Shown piece after piece: positions 48,288 through 59,970 of a DNA stretch of 64,000 nt. Made by a program: the position numbers and the translations under genes. The stretch is from Drechslerella dactyloides. Its lineage: Eukaryota; Ascomycota; Orbiliomycetes; Orbiliales; Orbiliaceae. Numbering within the stretch: the first letter of the stretch is position 1; each line of letters begins with the position of its first letter. The notes below the pieces were generated by a model. That model saw nothing but the letters and a program-made list of their open reading frames with translations, was not told the origin of the DNA and did no database searches. The stretch is taken from contig JAGTWJ010000019.1 in assembly GCA_020064725.1 (NCBI GenBank), forward strand, positions 4,898,001-4,962,000, in the 5' to 3' direction.

Positions 48288-48511
48288 CAGGTCCCGTGGT
48301 ATCTGAAAGCCCAACTCTCGTCAGGATCTCTCTCGAACTCTTTCTTGAAAGCTTCCTGCTCGAGGTCGTTATTAAGGCCTGCCTTGACCCCGAGCAAGCG
48401 GTGGATATCGATTTGGATACCTGCATACAGACCACCCGGAAATATCTCAGCAGTCGAGCTGTACAGTGTGCTATCAGGATTTTTTTCTCTAGTCCAATAG
48501 CCGACATCTTG
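48288..48511 (-). other. Protein-like open stretch without start codon
   Basis: From the TGA at 48512-48514 to a TGA at 48288-48290 the minus strand is open for 74 codons and reads DSTLYSSTAEIFPGG, then IQIDIHRLLGVKAGLN and FKKEFERDPDESWAFRY. There is no ATG. Just upstream on that strand a GTATGT donor at about 48563 follows a segment reading GTVREEMAKQHAQRNEY, but its phase does not join the stretch simply. It may be the 3' part of a small or decaying gene; a competing plus-strand frame overlaps it. Confidence 0.3.
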
Positions 48512-48727
48512 TCAAATTTAACATCCGCTTTCTTCTGGTTCTGGTATATACACGCTGCGTACATACGTACTCGTTCCGCTGCGCATGCTGCTTGGCCATT
48601 TCCTCGCGCACCGTCCCGGACGCATAGAGAAAGTGTAGTCGATAGCTCACAGCAGACTTGCCTTACCTGTTTCCGGACAGGCATACTTGTATACACCATC
48701 TTGATCATCGAATCAAGATCCCGAGTG

Positions 48728-48734
48728 TATATAA
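48728..48734 (+). promoter_or_regulatory. TATA box candidate of the first zinc-finger paralogue
   Basis: TATATAA lies 51 bp before ATG 48786. The short distance supports that ATG as the true start and implies a short leader. Confidence 0.45.
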
Positions 48735-48785
48735 CGCCGCTGCCTTTTCGATCGGTCGAGGCAAGACGAGCAACGTATCGCTTTG

Positions 48786-51690
48786 ATGATGCGGAAGCGG
48801 GCTACCAACACGGCGGCGGCAGTGAGTCCTGTGGAACCCGACGTTGGCAACCGTCGTGAAGGCCTCTTCGGACCGGATGCGGGCGCCAAGCCGACGAATA
48901 CGTCGGGGCCAGTGCTCACGACGACATCTGGCTCTGACTCTGGCTTTGCCTCTGGCCTCGACGGCGCCACTCCCTCCAATCTCTTTCTCGAGTCGTTGCG
49001 CTTGACGGACTCTCAAAGCAAGAAACATGTAAGCGGCACTAATGCAAATCCACATCCAACAGTTGGCCTGCGTGTTGGCTGTGCCGCTGCCTCATCTCTC
49101 GTGCGTCCGCATCGAGACTCGGCGACCCCGTCAACCCGCGAGCCTTGAGACTTCCGTGCGCGTGCCTAGCTAACTTGCATTCTTTTCGTTTCTAGTTGGT
49201 TTCTCCTCCGCGCCAAAGATGGGTCAGCCAAGGACACCGAGCATGTCCGCAGGTAGCGATACTTGCGAAGCGGGCAGCATCGAGGCCTCGACGCGCAATA
49301 TTTACCAGAAGCAGACCCATGAAACGACATTCGACCTGTTTGCGAACCCGTGTCTTTGAAAAACGGCTCGTAAGAGGGACACCAAGAGGCAATCGGCGGG
49401 CACTTTCTCAATATCGCCATGTTGCAGGCAAGCCGTCCCTCGGTGCATTCGAGAAGCCGGTTGCGCTCGAATGTAATATCAGTCTCGGTCCTAACCGTAG
49501 CGAAGCCTCAGGCTGGCCCCAGATGGACCACTATGATAACACTACGTCAAGTGGCACCGTCGATAAATCAAGCAAGGGGACATCGACGTCCGCGTCTTCA
49601 GAAGCCGGGTCGTCTTCTCCAGCACCATCAGCTCGCAGGAAGGGCGGCCAGAGTTCCAAGAAAATCAAGCCAAAAAAAGAAGACGATGATCATTCGGATA
49701 GCGATGAACCAGACGTTGCCGCAAAAGGTCGCACTGGTCGTCGGAAACTTCCAACCAGGGCCTGGGCTTGTCCACTCTTCAAATCCGATCCCAGTTCGCA
49801 TATTGATTGTATGAATAAGTGGTGGGGATTGAAGCGAAAAGTCAAGTGCGTTCATACATCAATCTGAATCTCCGAAGCTACTATGAAGCCAGCCATGAGC
49901 TCAATCATAATCGGGCATGTCACAGCTAACCCTCCTTCTGATGCGCTCAGGGCCCACTTGAAAGATTGTCATTACAAAAATCACCCTTTACCACCCGAGA
50001 TTGAAAGATCGCATAAGTGGGACGACTGGTATGAGTACGTCGTCCGGGGTACGGATAAAGAATCACGAAAGCGCCCGAACATTGGTTAGTTATTCCCAAC
50101 CTTAACGTGAACTCAGTAAAGAGGATATTTAAGCATATCCGAAGGCGCCAAAGCTGCTTGGCGACATTGCATCTCCACACTAACACTTCCATCGCAGACC
50201 CCAACTTTGTCCCAATTATAATCTACCTCGTGAAGGCAGGAGAGCAGCTGGGTGACCAAGACTCACCCTGTTTCGGTACTCGTATGTTGAAACTTTTTCA
50301 ACATACCCAGAGAAATCCAGAAGAAGCAGAGGCAATAGTTCAGGGGATTAAAGCCATCCTGAGTCGAGCAGACGAACCGGTAGAATCTGGAAACGAACAA
50401 TTTGCAGCTGACTCGTCGACTGCACCTCCCTGCACTGGTAATCCAACCCTTGGCCAATTTGGAAATCAAGATGTTGCAATTGACACGTGCTCGCAATGGC
50501 CAACTGGGGAATCGCGCTTGGAACCCGGTCTGGCTCCAACCAACGACTTTGACTGCGGTTCTGTCGAAGCGAACGAGCATATGTTGCTTTCTAATGATCA
50601 GACTTTTACTCTCAATGATAGTCCATCTCACGCGCAGGGCGCACTGCTGTACGATCAGCATTCGTCTGTCAATGCAACAGGAGATATCAGCCAATGGATC
50701 GCAACTAGTGATTTTCATACCAATTCCAACATCTCCCACGAGGTAATGGATGGATCGGCGATGTCACAAAATACAACATGCAAGGGCCGTGCACCTGAGA
50801 CCGAAAGCACCACCATGTTGCACGGAATGGCGATCGGGCTTAGACTGGGACCTATACCTTACCCGGGTCCTTCTTACCCACAAGGGCATTCAGCTTCGGT
50901 TGCGACTGTGACTGCAGCTGCCTCCGACCGGATCCCGAGCGAGTTTGGAGATCATGCGGACCTCACAGGCTTCAACATGCAGCTCGAAGTTGCCTCCGGA
51001 CTTGCGCCACGACTATTTCCAGCAGCCCCACCTACAAATCCAACAACAATGGATGCCATGCCCGCTCCAAGGTTTTTGCCGTCTGCTCAACACCGGTCTA
51101 ATGTAAGTACCATCTTTGCGAAACGGAAACGACCCCGGGCCGAAAGCATGGAAAACATCAGGATCCCCGCCCTGGACTCTCGCGCATACCCCCTGCCGAC
51201 ACCCTCGCCGTCGGTGTACGAGCGTCCTCAGCTTAGCTCGTCTTTGATGACCCCTTTGCTTACGCCTTTTACCGCCGGCACTACTAGCAGTATAACGGCA
51301 CCGAGCCATGTGATCCTGGTGATAGCAGGCACTCGGCCTGAACTGTTCAGGTTCACCGGCAGCATCTCGAACTCCATCGACGAGTTTATCAATTGGCTGG
51401 CTCAGACTTTCGGGTTCCGCTTTGACGATATGAAGCGCTGGTGCCTGTTCATAAACTCGGACGATGGGATTGTGGCGTGTCGCCAGGAAGAGGTCCTTCC
51501 CCAGCTGGAAAGATTCTGGGGCGAGGTGAACGTGTTTTTGAGTAGATCGATTCCTTGGTTCTGGATTGATATGCCTTGCACTTACAATGGTTTGCTTGAA
51601 AATTTGATGTTGCCTTATCGGCCGAATGCTGTGGTCAGTCCGCTTGACGCCGTCAACGGTCTCCCATTGACGGGCAACAACTCGTGGTGA
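48786..51690 (+). CDS. Zinc-finger protein of an uncharacterised fungal family, paralogue A
   Basis: The family is not named, but it clearly pairs with the gene at 54797. Exons 48786-49028, a middle exon ending at 49845, 49951-50084 and 50198-51690 are supported by intron positions shared with the paralogue. The zinc-finger-like motif is C-x12-C-x13-H-x4-H (CPLFKSDPSSHIDC ... AHLKDCH), split by an intron within the Lys codon before Ala-His. PPEIERSHKWDDWYEYV follows, then a long Ser/Gln-rich region, a basic AKRKRPRAE, and a C-terminal block (FRFTGSISNSIDEFINWL ... WGEVNVFLSR) that looks like a ubiquitin-fold. Two middle-exon models keep frame: acceptor 49195 without further intron (839 residues) or acceptor 49218 plus intron 49253-49427 (773 residues). 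The second fits codon bias better. The protein is likely a nuclear regulator; this is inference. Confidence 0.68.
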
Positions 51691-54600
51691 TACCTGGCGA
51701 GCCAACTGCGTACAGGCGCTATCCAACCGCCTTTCTGTTTTTTTATGTACAACTTGTTGCTTTCACGCTTCTTGTCTGCTTTGTTTCTTTAAACGGTTAC
51801 AACTTTCGGCGTTCTTTGTATTCTTTGTACTTTGTCGATTGCCGACGGGCTAATGCGACTGATGTTTCGTTCATGTGCATGTGCGCGCCCACGTGGCCCA
51901 CATGATTTTATATGCCGACCGAGTATTAATATGGTTCTGTTAAGCTTATATATCCCACCCCCCGTCGACGTACACTAGTTTATTATGGCTTTGAAGGACT
52001 GAGGGGCGATAGGGTAACTTGGAAAATGGTTTACTCTGCGGTCAAAGTGGTTTCTCCAGCGTGACAGAGTAGAAGAAATAGAGACGAAGAGAGATGGAGA
52101 GCCGCGATATTTAGTATATTTGATCGGTGTTATATGATTTGATACCTCGATAATTAATGTGTTTAATAATGCTGATAAAACACCCCTTTGTAATGAATAC
52201 CGCGATGCCCCGCGCACGACCTCGCCACGGATGTAAAAGTCAAATTTCCTGGTCGCTATATCCCGCAATCGTTAAGTCTCGACCAGCCGGGGAGGCAAGA
52301 CGGACAAAAAGAGAACAGAGCTGCGCTGGCTGAGTGTTCCCCGGAACTGCAGTGGCTTGACCTCGTGCCGAATATCCAGCAGGGGCGGAATCCGGTAAGG
52401 GCCTCTTCGCGCTGTTGTTGGTTGGTTGGCTTGTTGGTGCTGTTGGCGCTTCTAGCTCGCTCGATTGGCTGGTGGCAACAGCAGCATCGGCTTTTTTCTC
52501 AGCCTTGCCGCAGACGTGATGAGCCCATGCACACGCACAGTCACCGTCTGCATCATCGGCCACGCATCGAGACCCTCGCCCATGAGACACCAAGACCTCC
52601 ATGGCTGCAGTAGATGCCCATGGGCGGTGGCATTCGGATTGCAACCTGAATGCATGCAGCCAGAAACCTCCTCCCATTACTGGAGCATGCGCCAAGCTCG
52701 AACCACGGTCGTTTTCATCCGCATCCAGGGCACGGGTCTGCATTGTGCATCGTATCGATAAAAGCACTCAGTTAAGGTATGATCTGAGGGTCGGCCGGTG
52801 TCTTGAGCGAACCCCTGACTTTCTCGTCTAGCCCCGCCACCTATTGGCCGACAGTTCTTGCGCTGAGCGAATGTTGGCATCCTTACAATCCTGATGGGCA
52901 GTATAAAACACTTTCACACTCGTATCAATCGGTAGCCGGCATTTTTAAGCTGATTCCAGTAATGCAAGCGAATGCAGGCTTGCAGACGGCTGAGAGAAGC
53001 GATGTGAATGAACGAAGAGAGCTTCTCTCAGTCCCAAGGCATCTTCCGACATCACGGCAAAGAGCACGAGCGAGCGAGCTCGTTCGTCGCACGCTATGCC
53101 TGAAAGACGCCTCCAAGTGCCATGGTGGGGAAGCAGAGAGGGTGTGGTGTCGGGAACCATTGGAGCGAACGGGCGCCACGGCGGTCGCCGCGAAGAGCGA
53201 CCCACCTGCACCTGTCTTTCAAAAGCGAAAGGAAAGGATCTGAAGAGAGGATCGATATCTGATCTCCTGGAAGCCTGTGAAATTGCATGGACCGAATGAA
53301 TGTCACGTCAAGCAAGCGATGCGTCGTTTGAGCGATCCATGCAAGGAGCATCCAGATTTTTCCCGAATCGATTCCAGCTAGAGGCCGGGGTTTTTCTTTC
53401 GAGGTTCTGAAAAGAAACGAGATGGTCAACTGCTTAACCGAAGTCACAGCCCTGCCCTCTCCCGAAAAAAAAAAGTTAGAAGAAAAAACGCGAACAGAAC
53501 GGCAAAAAGAGTTTCTTAAAGTCAAACATCTGTGCGCGAGGACTGGGCGGAGAGTGAGGGGAAAAAAGGTCGACAGCCAGCATGCCTTGCCACTGACATG
53601 ACCTTTTGGAGAAATAAATCGGCTTACCCTTCATGGTGCAACCCGAAGCTTTCCTCTTGGCTCATCAGCTGGTCGCCGGAAAGGTATAATTTACGTGAGC
53701 TTTATAATTTAGCACTTGGCTTTTCAGAACAATAGCGGGCCACGGCGGCGCATCTGGCTATTGTTTCTGATGCCCAACTCTACTCAACCGCTGGCGTTTC
53801 TGTGCCCAAGACGTCATGGCGGTGCCGGGGAAGTGCTGCCCGAAAGCCCCTTTCGCGCGCTAGCGTTCCTCGCGACTTAGTGTTCTTGTCTTTTCGCGGG
53901 CAGCTAGAAGAGAAAGTGGCATCTCAAGGTCGAATCGGCTCAAATGATGGCGGCATGTAACTAACACCTTCGGCCCGTGTGAATGGGAAGGTACACCTCT
54001 CAGCCCCGTGGGCCAGGTCCTCGAGCGTCGGAAAAAAGCAACAAGGTCCCATTGTGCGAATTCATCTCGAACGGGACAAATCGAACAAGTGGGTGGGCGG
54101 ACAAGGGTCCACCATATCACATCGTGGTCAAACGAAGCAGAATTGAGGGGAGTGAGAAATGCCCATGGGTCCGGTGCCCCAAAAATTTCTGGTGGAGTCT
54201 TCGGGTCTTGGACGCAGCGAATTGGGCATGAACAATTTGACGACCTTGTAGCATGGCCCGGGAACCAGTGCTAAGATGCGTCAGGTTAGGACATCCATGA
54301 GATGATTTGACCGAACGGTTGAATAAATACACTGGGGTCCTCGCATTCTCCTCCCTTCCGCGAGGATGACACTACTTTTCGCACCTGCTAGACCGGACCC
54401 TCGCGAGAACGACACAACGTCGACAGAAGATACAAGATACCCCCCCGAATACATACATGCCCATTTCACGACGGAACTGCGGCCTCCTGCAGGTAACCAT
54501 ATCGATTTGCAACCGCATGCTCGAATCGCCACCGATTGCTGCTCACCTGCTGGCTGTGCATTCGAGCTGTCGCCCAGGGTGTGACCAGTACCCGAGTGAT

Positions 54601-54796
54601 TGTTCCGCTTAAGGCCGTCCTGTGTGGTACCAATCCGTCGGAATTTTTATCTCATTGAGAAAGAAAATTCTCCTTTGCAACCAGCACTACCACTCACACC
54701 GCGGAGGAAGAACAAATACAGCCAGGTTTTCTCCCTGGAGAGAGCTGGGAGGCTTCAATGTCCTCCATTTGGGGGAATCCTGACAGTTGCGCTCCT
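51691..54796. other. 3.1-kb spacer between the two zinc-finger paralogues
   Basis: No gene is supported. Overlapping frames on both strands near 52240-52830 and 52803-53525 are Cys/Arg/Ser-rich shadows. The DNA probably holds the 3' region of paralogue A and a long promoter or leader of paralogue B. Long upstream regions are common for fungal regulators; that is general knowledge, not shown here. Confidence 0.45.
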
Positions 54797-57320
54797 ATGA
54801 AATACTCGAACCAGTCCGTTGGATTTGTGGAACGTCCTGCATCGTTCGTTTCGAACGTTCCATCGTAAGCCTGCACACCATTACCATTTATTTCGATTTG
54901 CTCGCGTTGCCCAACTTGTTTCCTTTTGATGTGCCGTCATCTTAAGAACCCTAGAGAATAATTTTTATGTGTGTGGGTTACTTGAGCTGACATTTTCTTT
55001 CTATCAATGTTCGCCCGCAGGCAATGGTGTTTCGACGAGGATGCAAAGATCGACCCGAGTTCTGTCGGCGACTTCTCTGAGGGTGTTGCGACTGGGGTTC
55101 GCGGCCCCGAGGAAGGAGAGAACGATTTCGCGGAGGGTGACTATGGCGAGGTCGAAATAGTGATCAGATTCAAAGGGCGGACGGGGTCGTCGACAACCAG
55201 CAGCAGGACATTAAAGGTGAGCAAGCATCCATCTTCTCCGTTCGGCCTTGGACCCTTTCGCGTCGCTTTAACCTTTTTCGTTCATGCTAACACGATGCGT
55301 CGTTCGCGTGCCAGTTAATGTCGGAGCATGTTAGCGTGCCGACCGTGACCAAAGTTGAGCAGTCGACGGGTGTCTTGCCTCGGGACTCGCATCGTGTGTA
55401 CCTCCCGCAGAGCAATCAGCGGCTCTGCGTCGTGGACAAGGAGACCGGCTGCGCATGCAACGAGTTCCGCCCGCCAATCCTGAGCAGCTTGTTGTCGCGG
55501 TCGCTTAGCGGGTCAGGCCTGGTCCTCACTCCCTCGCTGGACAGCTGCAACGGCACCTGCTCCCTTTCCGACCAGACTTCCGATGACTACACCATGCCGA
55601 CATCGAACTCAACGTCGAGTCTGCTCGGCAAGAAGCGATTGCTGAGTAATGCGTCCGACGATGGCAATCAAACGCAGCCGACGAAGAAACACCCTCGCTT
55701 GTCGCAAGCTGAAGCCGCCGATGCACAAGACACCAACGACGGCGAGGAGAACGGAGAGAGACATACCTGCCCGTACTTCAAGATGTATCCGGAGCGTCAT
55801 CTAGAATGCGGCACTAAAGACCTTGCTCAACGGCCCAAGATCAAGTAGGTGTTCCGTTATACCACGCGTATGATGTGTCGGGACCCGGTCAGCTCGCTAA
55901 CCATCATGCGGATAGGTCCCACATCATTAAAGACCATCTTAAGAAAAGTGGAATCCCGATCCCGCCGGAAATCAAGAGCCAGAAGTGCGAGCCTTGGGAC
56001 AGATGGTGCAAGTGGATCGTCCAAGATTCTTCAAAGGCCGACCGACCCGTACCGAATTCAAGTGGGTGCCACCCATGCCACGTTGCATAAGACTGGAACC
56101 TAAGCTAACGCTTTATCTTAGATCCTGACTTCTATCCAATCCTTAACTACATCGTCACCGCCGCTAGCGAAATCCCTAGCGATGGACTAACATGTTTCTC
56201 TAGCGTGATGCTGAGACTGTTCAAGGCTGTTCACTCAAAACCTGGCGAATGGAGCCCGTTCATCAATGGCCTGGAGAGTCTCGAACAGTCGCTGAATAAT
56301 ACTGGACCTTTGTCTATCAACGGCGGCGAGTCGCTACACGGAACCTCTCAAAAGGAAGAAGATGATATCGCCGCGGTGGAAAGCGCCGAATCAAATTACC
56401 ATCAGGATCAGCCGGAGCTCGACATCGGCCTGCCCCTGTCTCACCAATGCAACGACATTCCTTTATCCCATTACCCTACGGCAGGGTCAGCTCTCCCAGA
56501 GGACCTCACGGTCCCATCGCCCTTCAATCTATCTGCACACTCGACCCTCACCGACCTCCCACACTCTCATTTGTCCGAAGATTATGGAAGCACCCACAGT
56601 CCGCTCGATCAGGCCCTCTTCGTAAGCCCCAATGAATTTATGGTATGGTTAAACTGCAATATGATGGGAGATCCAACCATGCAACGGGACGAACAGATCC
56701 CGGAGCCAGGCTACTACGAACCGATGCAGAATTGCAGCAAAACTACCGAGCCAAGCAATAACCACTTCGCCGCCGCGCCATCTGGGATCGGAACGAACTC
56801 GAAGAGTCTCCTCAGATCTGCACAACCTCCCCGAGTCCGGAAGAGAAAGAATGGATCGATACGATCTCAGCATGTGGGGGGTGCTCCTCTCAATGATAAA
56901 GCGGCCGTGCCGCCTGTCAAGAACATGATATCGGTAACGGCGGCGCCCATGCGGGCTGAACAGTACGAGTACGCGGGGATCTTCTCCGTTAAGGCTTTCC
57001 TTGACTGGCTGCGGACAACATTCGATTTCTCGCTAGATGGGAACGACGGCCGGAAGCTATGGTGTGTCGACAGCAGAGAGGACATCCAAGTCAGCGATGG
57101 TAACAGCATTGAGGCTCACTGCAGCACCTGGTCCACAAAGGGCAGCTTTACCGACATGCCGTCCTTTCGGATAGACACAGACTCATCTCGGGCTTTTGGA
57201 GCGGATAAATACGCCAATTTCACCCCCGAGTATGTCGATGACCTCACCCAAGACCCAACTATCGAAGACGGGCGATCCATCCTTAGTTCACGTCCTAGTA
57301 GCCATCACAACTACCGTTGA
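54797..57320 (+). CDS. Zinc-finger protein of an uncharacterised fungal family, paralogue B
   Basis: Five exons (54797-54864, 55021-55216, 55315-55844, 55916-56061, 56122-57320) give 712 residues; all phases fit. Exon 1 (MKYSNQSVGFVERPASFV) is short and separated by a 156-bp intron with GCTGAC branch and CGCAG acceptor. The motif C-x12-C-x13-H-x4-H (CPYFKMYPERHLEC ... SHIIKDH) matches paralogue A, with the intron at the identical codon. PPEIKSQKCEPWDRWCKWI follows, as in A, then NPDFYPILNYIV against DPNFVPIIIYLV. The Ser/Gln-rich middle, a basic RVRKRKNGS and a C-terminal block (YAGIFSVKAFLDWLRTTF ... KLWCVDSRED) also correspond, but the C-terminal end is more diverged and lacks the WGEVNVFL strand. 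The N-terminal region is acidic. It is likely a nuclear DNA- or RNA-binding regulator by composition only. Confidence 0.75.
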
Positions 57321-58489
57321 TCATCATCCGAAACTACACGATACCACAACTACCGCGTTCTTCGATTTGCGTCTCGCTCTTAACTTTACCTTTACATATT
57401 TTTTCACAAAACTACATTGGGGACCTCGCGGCCAATCTGGAACGGAGATATCCTTTATAGCGTTGTTTCTATGGTCGGCTTGTGATGACCAAAATTTGTC
57501 GATAGACCGACCTCATTTTACCACACGGAGATCCGGCGTACTTGGTGTATATCCTTTTTTTTCTTTTTTTTTCTTCTCTTTTTCTTAATCTGAGGGCTTG
57601 TATGTCTGTACTGTGCTCGTTTCCACAAAAATTAGGGAGTTTTATTTCTTCTTTTTTGTTCTTTGGCTTCTTTACTGATATTCTCGGATCACGCGCGTCG
57701 ACGAATATCGCTTACCTTCAAAATACACCTACCCATCGACAGTATACTGTTTTACCACTGCTCGATACAAGAGACCTGCTGCACTCGCCTTTTTCTATAC
57801 TCCTCACTCCCTTTTTCCTTCCTTCGGGATAGCTCGGTGCTATTACCCATTCGCTGCAGCGCACTGTATCCGAGTAATGTATAATAGCGTCTCTCTGTCT
57901 TGCCTCTTTCGCTTTTTCACCGTCTTTTTTTTTCTTTGTACTTGATATACCTCTGGCGTTCGAGATTTACTATACCTTTCTTCCTTCGTTTCGACTTTGG
58001 GGGGCACTCTCACCTTCAGACCAACAATTGCTGGCGCAGGCTATGCACGTTTACATACAATCATTTTACCGCTCTATCTTTCCTAATGTTATATTTCCTT
58101 GCTGTTGTCGGGGTTAGCTGCTGTCGCTGTGCCCAAATACAACATTCCCTTGTGTTGTCATTCTACTCTCCGGTGGCCTCGTACGTTTGCTTGAACGTCG
58201 GCGGCTGTTTATATGCTTGCTTTCACGACTGGTGCTCGCCGGTGATCAAAGAACAAATCTGCGGCGGCCTCAATGCCGCTGTTTTTCTTCCTTCCGAGTG
58301 ATTTCCACTATATAGTCCGTATAAATGGTAGCCACTCGCAGTGATATCCGGACATGTCTTCTCGCCATCCAAGCTGGCTCTTCGACCGGCTTCTCATCCA
58401 TCATCTCTATTCTCACGCTCAAGGGCAGGGAAAGTCGCCAGCTTTGGTTCCGCAGACGGCACCGCGGAACTGTCATATAACGGACTGAG
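57321..58489. other. T-rich spacer
   Basis: The first kilobase has long T-rich and CT-rich runs (for example 57550-57590 and 57920-57945). It probably holds the 3' UTR of paralogue B and the upstream region of the next gene. Hydrophobic frames here are products of the T-richness and are not called. Confidence 0.5.
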
Positions 58490-59653
58490 ATGAGTCAAAG
58501 GAGCCCCCGTCACGACCCTCGCCGCAGCCTCCGGGGAAGCGGTGGAGGTACCGGTAAAAGACGCAACGGCCAAGCGAACCCATCCAACCGCCAGAATACA
58601 GGCCTCCAAGTCGAGACTCGTCGAGTATCGGGAAGAAACGGACGAACCAGTCCAAGCCCCTCCGGATACAGGAGGCCAATTGTCGTCTCGACGAACCTGT
58701 ATCCTCGTTGCCTGGAGGGCCAAGATGAGACTCAGCACGGGTTACACAAGCGCATCGAACAGGTATACGCCCGAGACGACCTCACCATTCGCTCGTGCAA
58801 GTTTGCCAAGAACCAGAGGATGAGAGTCACCGATCCCGGGTACATCCCCGCGGCCGTCCCCGTCGTGGAGAAATACGAGTTCCCAGCCCCGAACAATGGC
58901 AGCGAGTACCGGGAACTTGGCCGCGTGGACTCCCTCCGAACGGCCTTTTTGGCAGCCTGGCACCCGGCGTCACTGCACTTCAATCAGTATTTCATCGAAG
59001 CTCGCGACTATCTCGACAGAAACAAGCTCTGGGTGGACGAAGTTTTTCTGATCGCCTACCACGGTGATGACTTTCTGGACAAATCGGCTGCGGTAGTATC
59101 GAGGTGGCAGCCAACGGTCGTCATCTGCTGTCCGCGGCCGGAGAAGTGGTACGGTGTGATCGTGGAGAGGGCAAAGCTGGCGTTCTGGCCGGACTCTCTC
59201 TTTCCGAGGGTCGTATTGTTCCGAGGCAGAGCGAGGAACTTCTACCCGGCGGAAGGCTTGCGTGGGGTGTATTATATCGATCACTGTCTAACTCGGGATC
59301 GACCTTGGGGCTTTGACTCGGAGTTTGATGAGTATTCGGGGGAGGAATGGTGGGACGAGGACGAGGACGAGGACGAGGAGGTAATGACACCGGAAGAAGC
59401 GGCTTTGTACGAGGAGGTCTCGAAGGAAAAGGCACCGGAGGGAGAGGCTCCCAAGCAAAGGTCCCCGAGGAAAGGCTCCCCTACAAAAGGCTCGAGGCAT
59501 GGTTCCCCGACGAAGAGGTCTCCGAGGAAAGGCTCCCCGGTGAAAGAAGAATACAGGACTCCAAGGGAAAATGCTCGTGAGAAATCTGCCTCGGATCCGG
59601 GTAAATTGAAAGAGGTGGAAGCGGACCCAGCGGAAGGAGAGTCTGAGAAGTAA
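58490..59653 (+). CDS. Hypothetical protein with charged, repeat-rich C-terminus
   Basis: Not recognised. One uninterrupted frame of 387 residues. The first about 75 residues are Arg/Ser/Gly-rich; residues 80-270 look folded, with EKYEFPAPNN, TAFLAAWHPASLHFNQYF, WVDEVFLIAYHGDDFLD, PTVVICCPRPEKWYGVI and FPRVVLFRGRARNFYP. After an Asp/Glu run (DEDEDEDEE) the tail carries repeats of the type SPRKGSP, SPTKGSR and SPTKRSP, like basic Ser-Pro motifs of DNA-binding tails. A second plus-strand frame (58490-58823), offset by one base, also reads protein-like over the first 220 bases (VEVPVKDATAKRTHPTARI), so the true N-terminus may be spliced. Function unknown. Confidence 0.6.
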   Translation: MSQRSPRHDPRRSLRGSGGGTGKRRNGQANPSNRQNTGLQVETRRVSGRNGRTSPSPSGYRRPIVVSTNLYPRCLEGQDETQHGLHKRIEQVYARDDLTIRSCKFAKNQRMRVTDPGYIPAAVPVVEKYEFPAPNNGSEYRELGRVDSLRTAFLAAWHPASLHFNQYFIEARDYLDRNKLWVDEVFLIAYHGDDFLDKSAAVVSRWQPTVVICCPRPEKWYGVIVERAKLAFWPDSLFPRVVLFRGRARNFYPAEGLRGVYYIDHCLTRDRPWGFDSEFDEYSGEEWWDEDEDEDEEVMTPEEAALYEEVSKEKAPEGEAPKQRSPRKGSPTKGSRHGSPTKRSPRKGSPVKEEYRTPRENAREKSASDPGKLKEVEADPAEGESEK

Positions 59654-59970
59654 GGAGGCCCAGGGCGGGTACGGACGTCGACGCTTATTATTTTCAATAT
59701 TCATAGGGTTCCAAGTTGGCCTTTCATGGGCACATTATAAATGGCATGGACGGAATCAAAGGCACGGTGGGGGGATTTCGTGTTTGTTCAAGTTATAGCG
59801 TATAGGATTAGCTTAGTCACCTCTGGGCTGCTGTCGTGTTATAGAACTTTTCTGCTGCTGTCCGCTTTCTAACCCATAGATATATTTGTATTCGTTGGAT
59901 ATCGTCAGCCTGTCGATGTCGACGATAACATCGTTCACGAAAATATCACGAGGTCGCTGCGTTGCACGCA

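Noticed and set aside
52240..52767. Minus-strand 175-codon frame between the zinc-finger paralogues
   Set aside because: It is Ala/Ser/Cys-rich with no motif, overlaps open plus-strand frames and lacks introns; it is probably chance in GC-rich DNA.
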